A stretch of 28,809 nucleotides of DNA from UBA9630 sp043725085 (lineage in GTDB: Bacteria; Patescibacteriota; Minisyncoccia; Moranbacterales; UBA2206), in the NCBI GenBank assembly GCA_043725085.1, contig JAYSLY010000015.1, positions 1-28,809 of the forward strand, written 5' to 3'. Under the pieces are notes generated by a model. It was not told the origin of the DNA. It searched no databases and worked only from the letters and a program-made list of their open reading frames with translations. Of this stretch, positions 28,510 to 28,809 are shown piece after piece (position 1 is the first letter of the stretch; every line of letters starts with the position of its first letter). Position numbers and translations under genes: made by a program.

Positions 28510-28809
28510 CTACTCCCACATTTCCGGATTTTTGATTATATATTCCTGAATTTTTTCCAATGATTCATCGTTTCGTATAATGTGATCATAGAAGCGCGGT
28601 TGCCAGGCGAAGGTGATGGGACCAGATTTCCAAATTCTTTTTGTACAAGCAGATTTAAACTGATTGATCATAGAACCTAAAGAATTTGGTTTCCAATTTG
28701 AATTATATCCCCCGCATTTTCCCCCTGTAGAGACGCCCCGCTGGGGCGTCTTGGAATCTATTGGTGGTAATAAATTTATTGCTATTTCTGACATCTCTAG
28801 ATTTCTTGT
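28510..28809 (-). CDS. REP-associated tyrosine transposase (Y1), C-terminal part
   Basis: Only the end of the gene is in the window: the frame is open to the edge at 28809. MINQFKSACTKRIWKSG, WQPRFYDHIIRNDESLEKIQEYIIKNPEMWE is the typical C-terminus of Y1/HUH RAYT proteins (PF01797), which cut and join single-stranded DNA and are linked to REP palindromes. The catalytic HUH motif and Tyr lie in, or just before, the missing part. A hairpin AGACGCCCC-GCT-GGGGCGTCT (28731-28751) is inside the coding sequence and is translated as SKTPQRGVSTGG, which looks like an inserted repeat. It is the only mobile-element gene seen here. Confidence 0.75.
   Translation of the reverse strand, partial: TRNLEMSEIAINLLPPIDSKTPQRGVSTGGKCGGYNSNWKPNSLGSMINQFKSACTKRIWKSGPITFAWQPRFYDHIIRNDESLEKIQEYIIKNPEMWE
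28731..28751. repeat. GC hairpin repeat inside the transposase gene
   Basis: AGACGCCCC, loop GCT, GGGGCGTCT: a perfect 9-bp stem preceded by GTAG. The pattern GTAGAGACGCC... is known to me from dispersed hairpin repeats in other bacteria, for example cyanobacteria. It keeps the transposase frame open. Confidence 0.55.

Noticed and set aside
1..28809. CRISPR array or Cas genes
   Set aside because: No regularly spaced direct repeats and no Cas-like proteins were seen; the repeats present are palindromes or single pairs.

Overview
The window looks like a chromosomal segment of a Candidate Phyla Radiation (Patescibacteria, probably Parcubacteria/Moranbacteria-like) bacterium. The grounds are an AT-rich sequence with every supported gene on the minus strand, a dnaG-rpoD pair whose sigma factor has a very lysine-rich N-terminal extension, mostly no Shine-Dalgarno (SD) sequence before genes, several small families that I associate with CPR genomes, and many short CCCGCC-nnn-GGCGGG palindromes. 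This placement is inferred from gene content; there is no rRNA or ribosomal protein gene here to fix it.

Layout in plus-strand coordinates (transcription runs right to left). 1-1.9 kb: two similar ~200-nt promoter-leader-terminator units, each upstream of unknown small genes that, unlike the rest of the window, have near-perfect SD sequences. 1.9-7.0 kb: a restriction-modification cassette made of a nuclease-methyltransferase fusion, an AAA/ABC-type ATPase with a HEPN-like C-terminal motif, and a two-domain specificity subunit; a fragment of a citramalate-synthase-like gene lies at its end. 7.0-10.4 kb: rpoD and dnaG. 10.4-14.4 kb: sugar nucleotidyltransferase, lipoprotein, small metallopeptidase and TPR membrane protein. 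14.4-14.7 kb: tRNA-Ser(CGA) and tRNA-Ala(CGC). 14.8-21.4 kb: envelope and repair genes, namely a PIG-V-like mannosyltransferase, msrA and msrB, a phosphodiester-glycosidase-like protein, a GT39-like membrane glycosyltransferase and a COG4705-like membrane protein. 21.5-25.8 kb: an AT-rich accessory block with an Xre regulator, a protein of unknown function, a HExxH peptidase and a HEPN-like protein in one apparent operon, preceded by a membrane protein and a truncated small gene. 25.9-28.8 kb: tRNA-Ser(GGA), pyruvate kinase, a DUF4870-like protein, a small conserved protein and the C-terminal part of a REP-associated (Y1) transposase cut by the window edge.

The best candidates for something undescribed are (1) the twin leader units, in which a short reading frame, a long stem overlapping a terminator, and covarying base pairs suggest transcription attenuation; (2) the ATPase with an R-x4-H tail placed inside the restriction cassette, which recalls PrrC-type guard systems; and (3) the four-gene Xre/unknown/peptidase/HEPN operon. 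In addition, dnaG, pyk and the transposase each seem to carry an in-frame stretch of repeat-like DNA.
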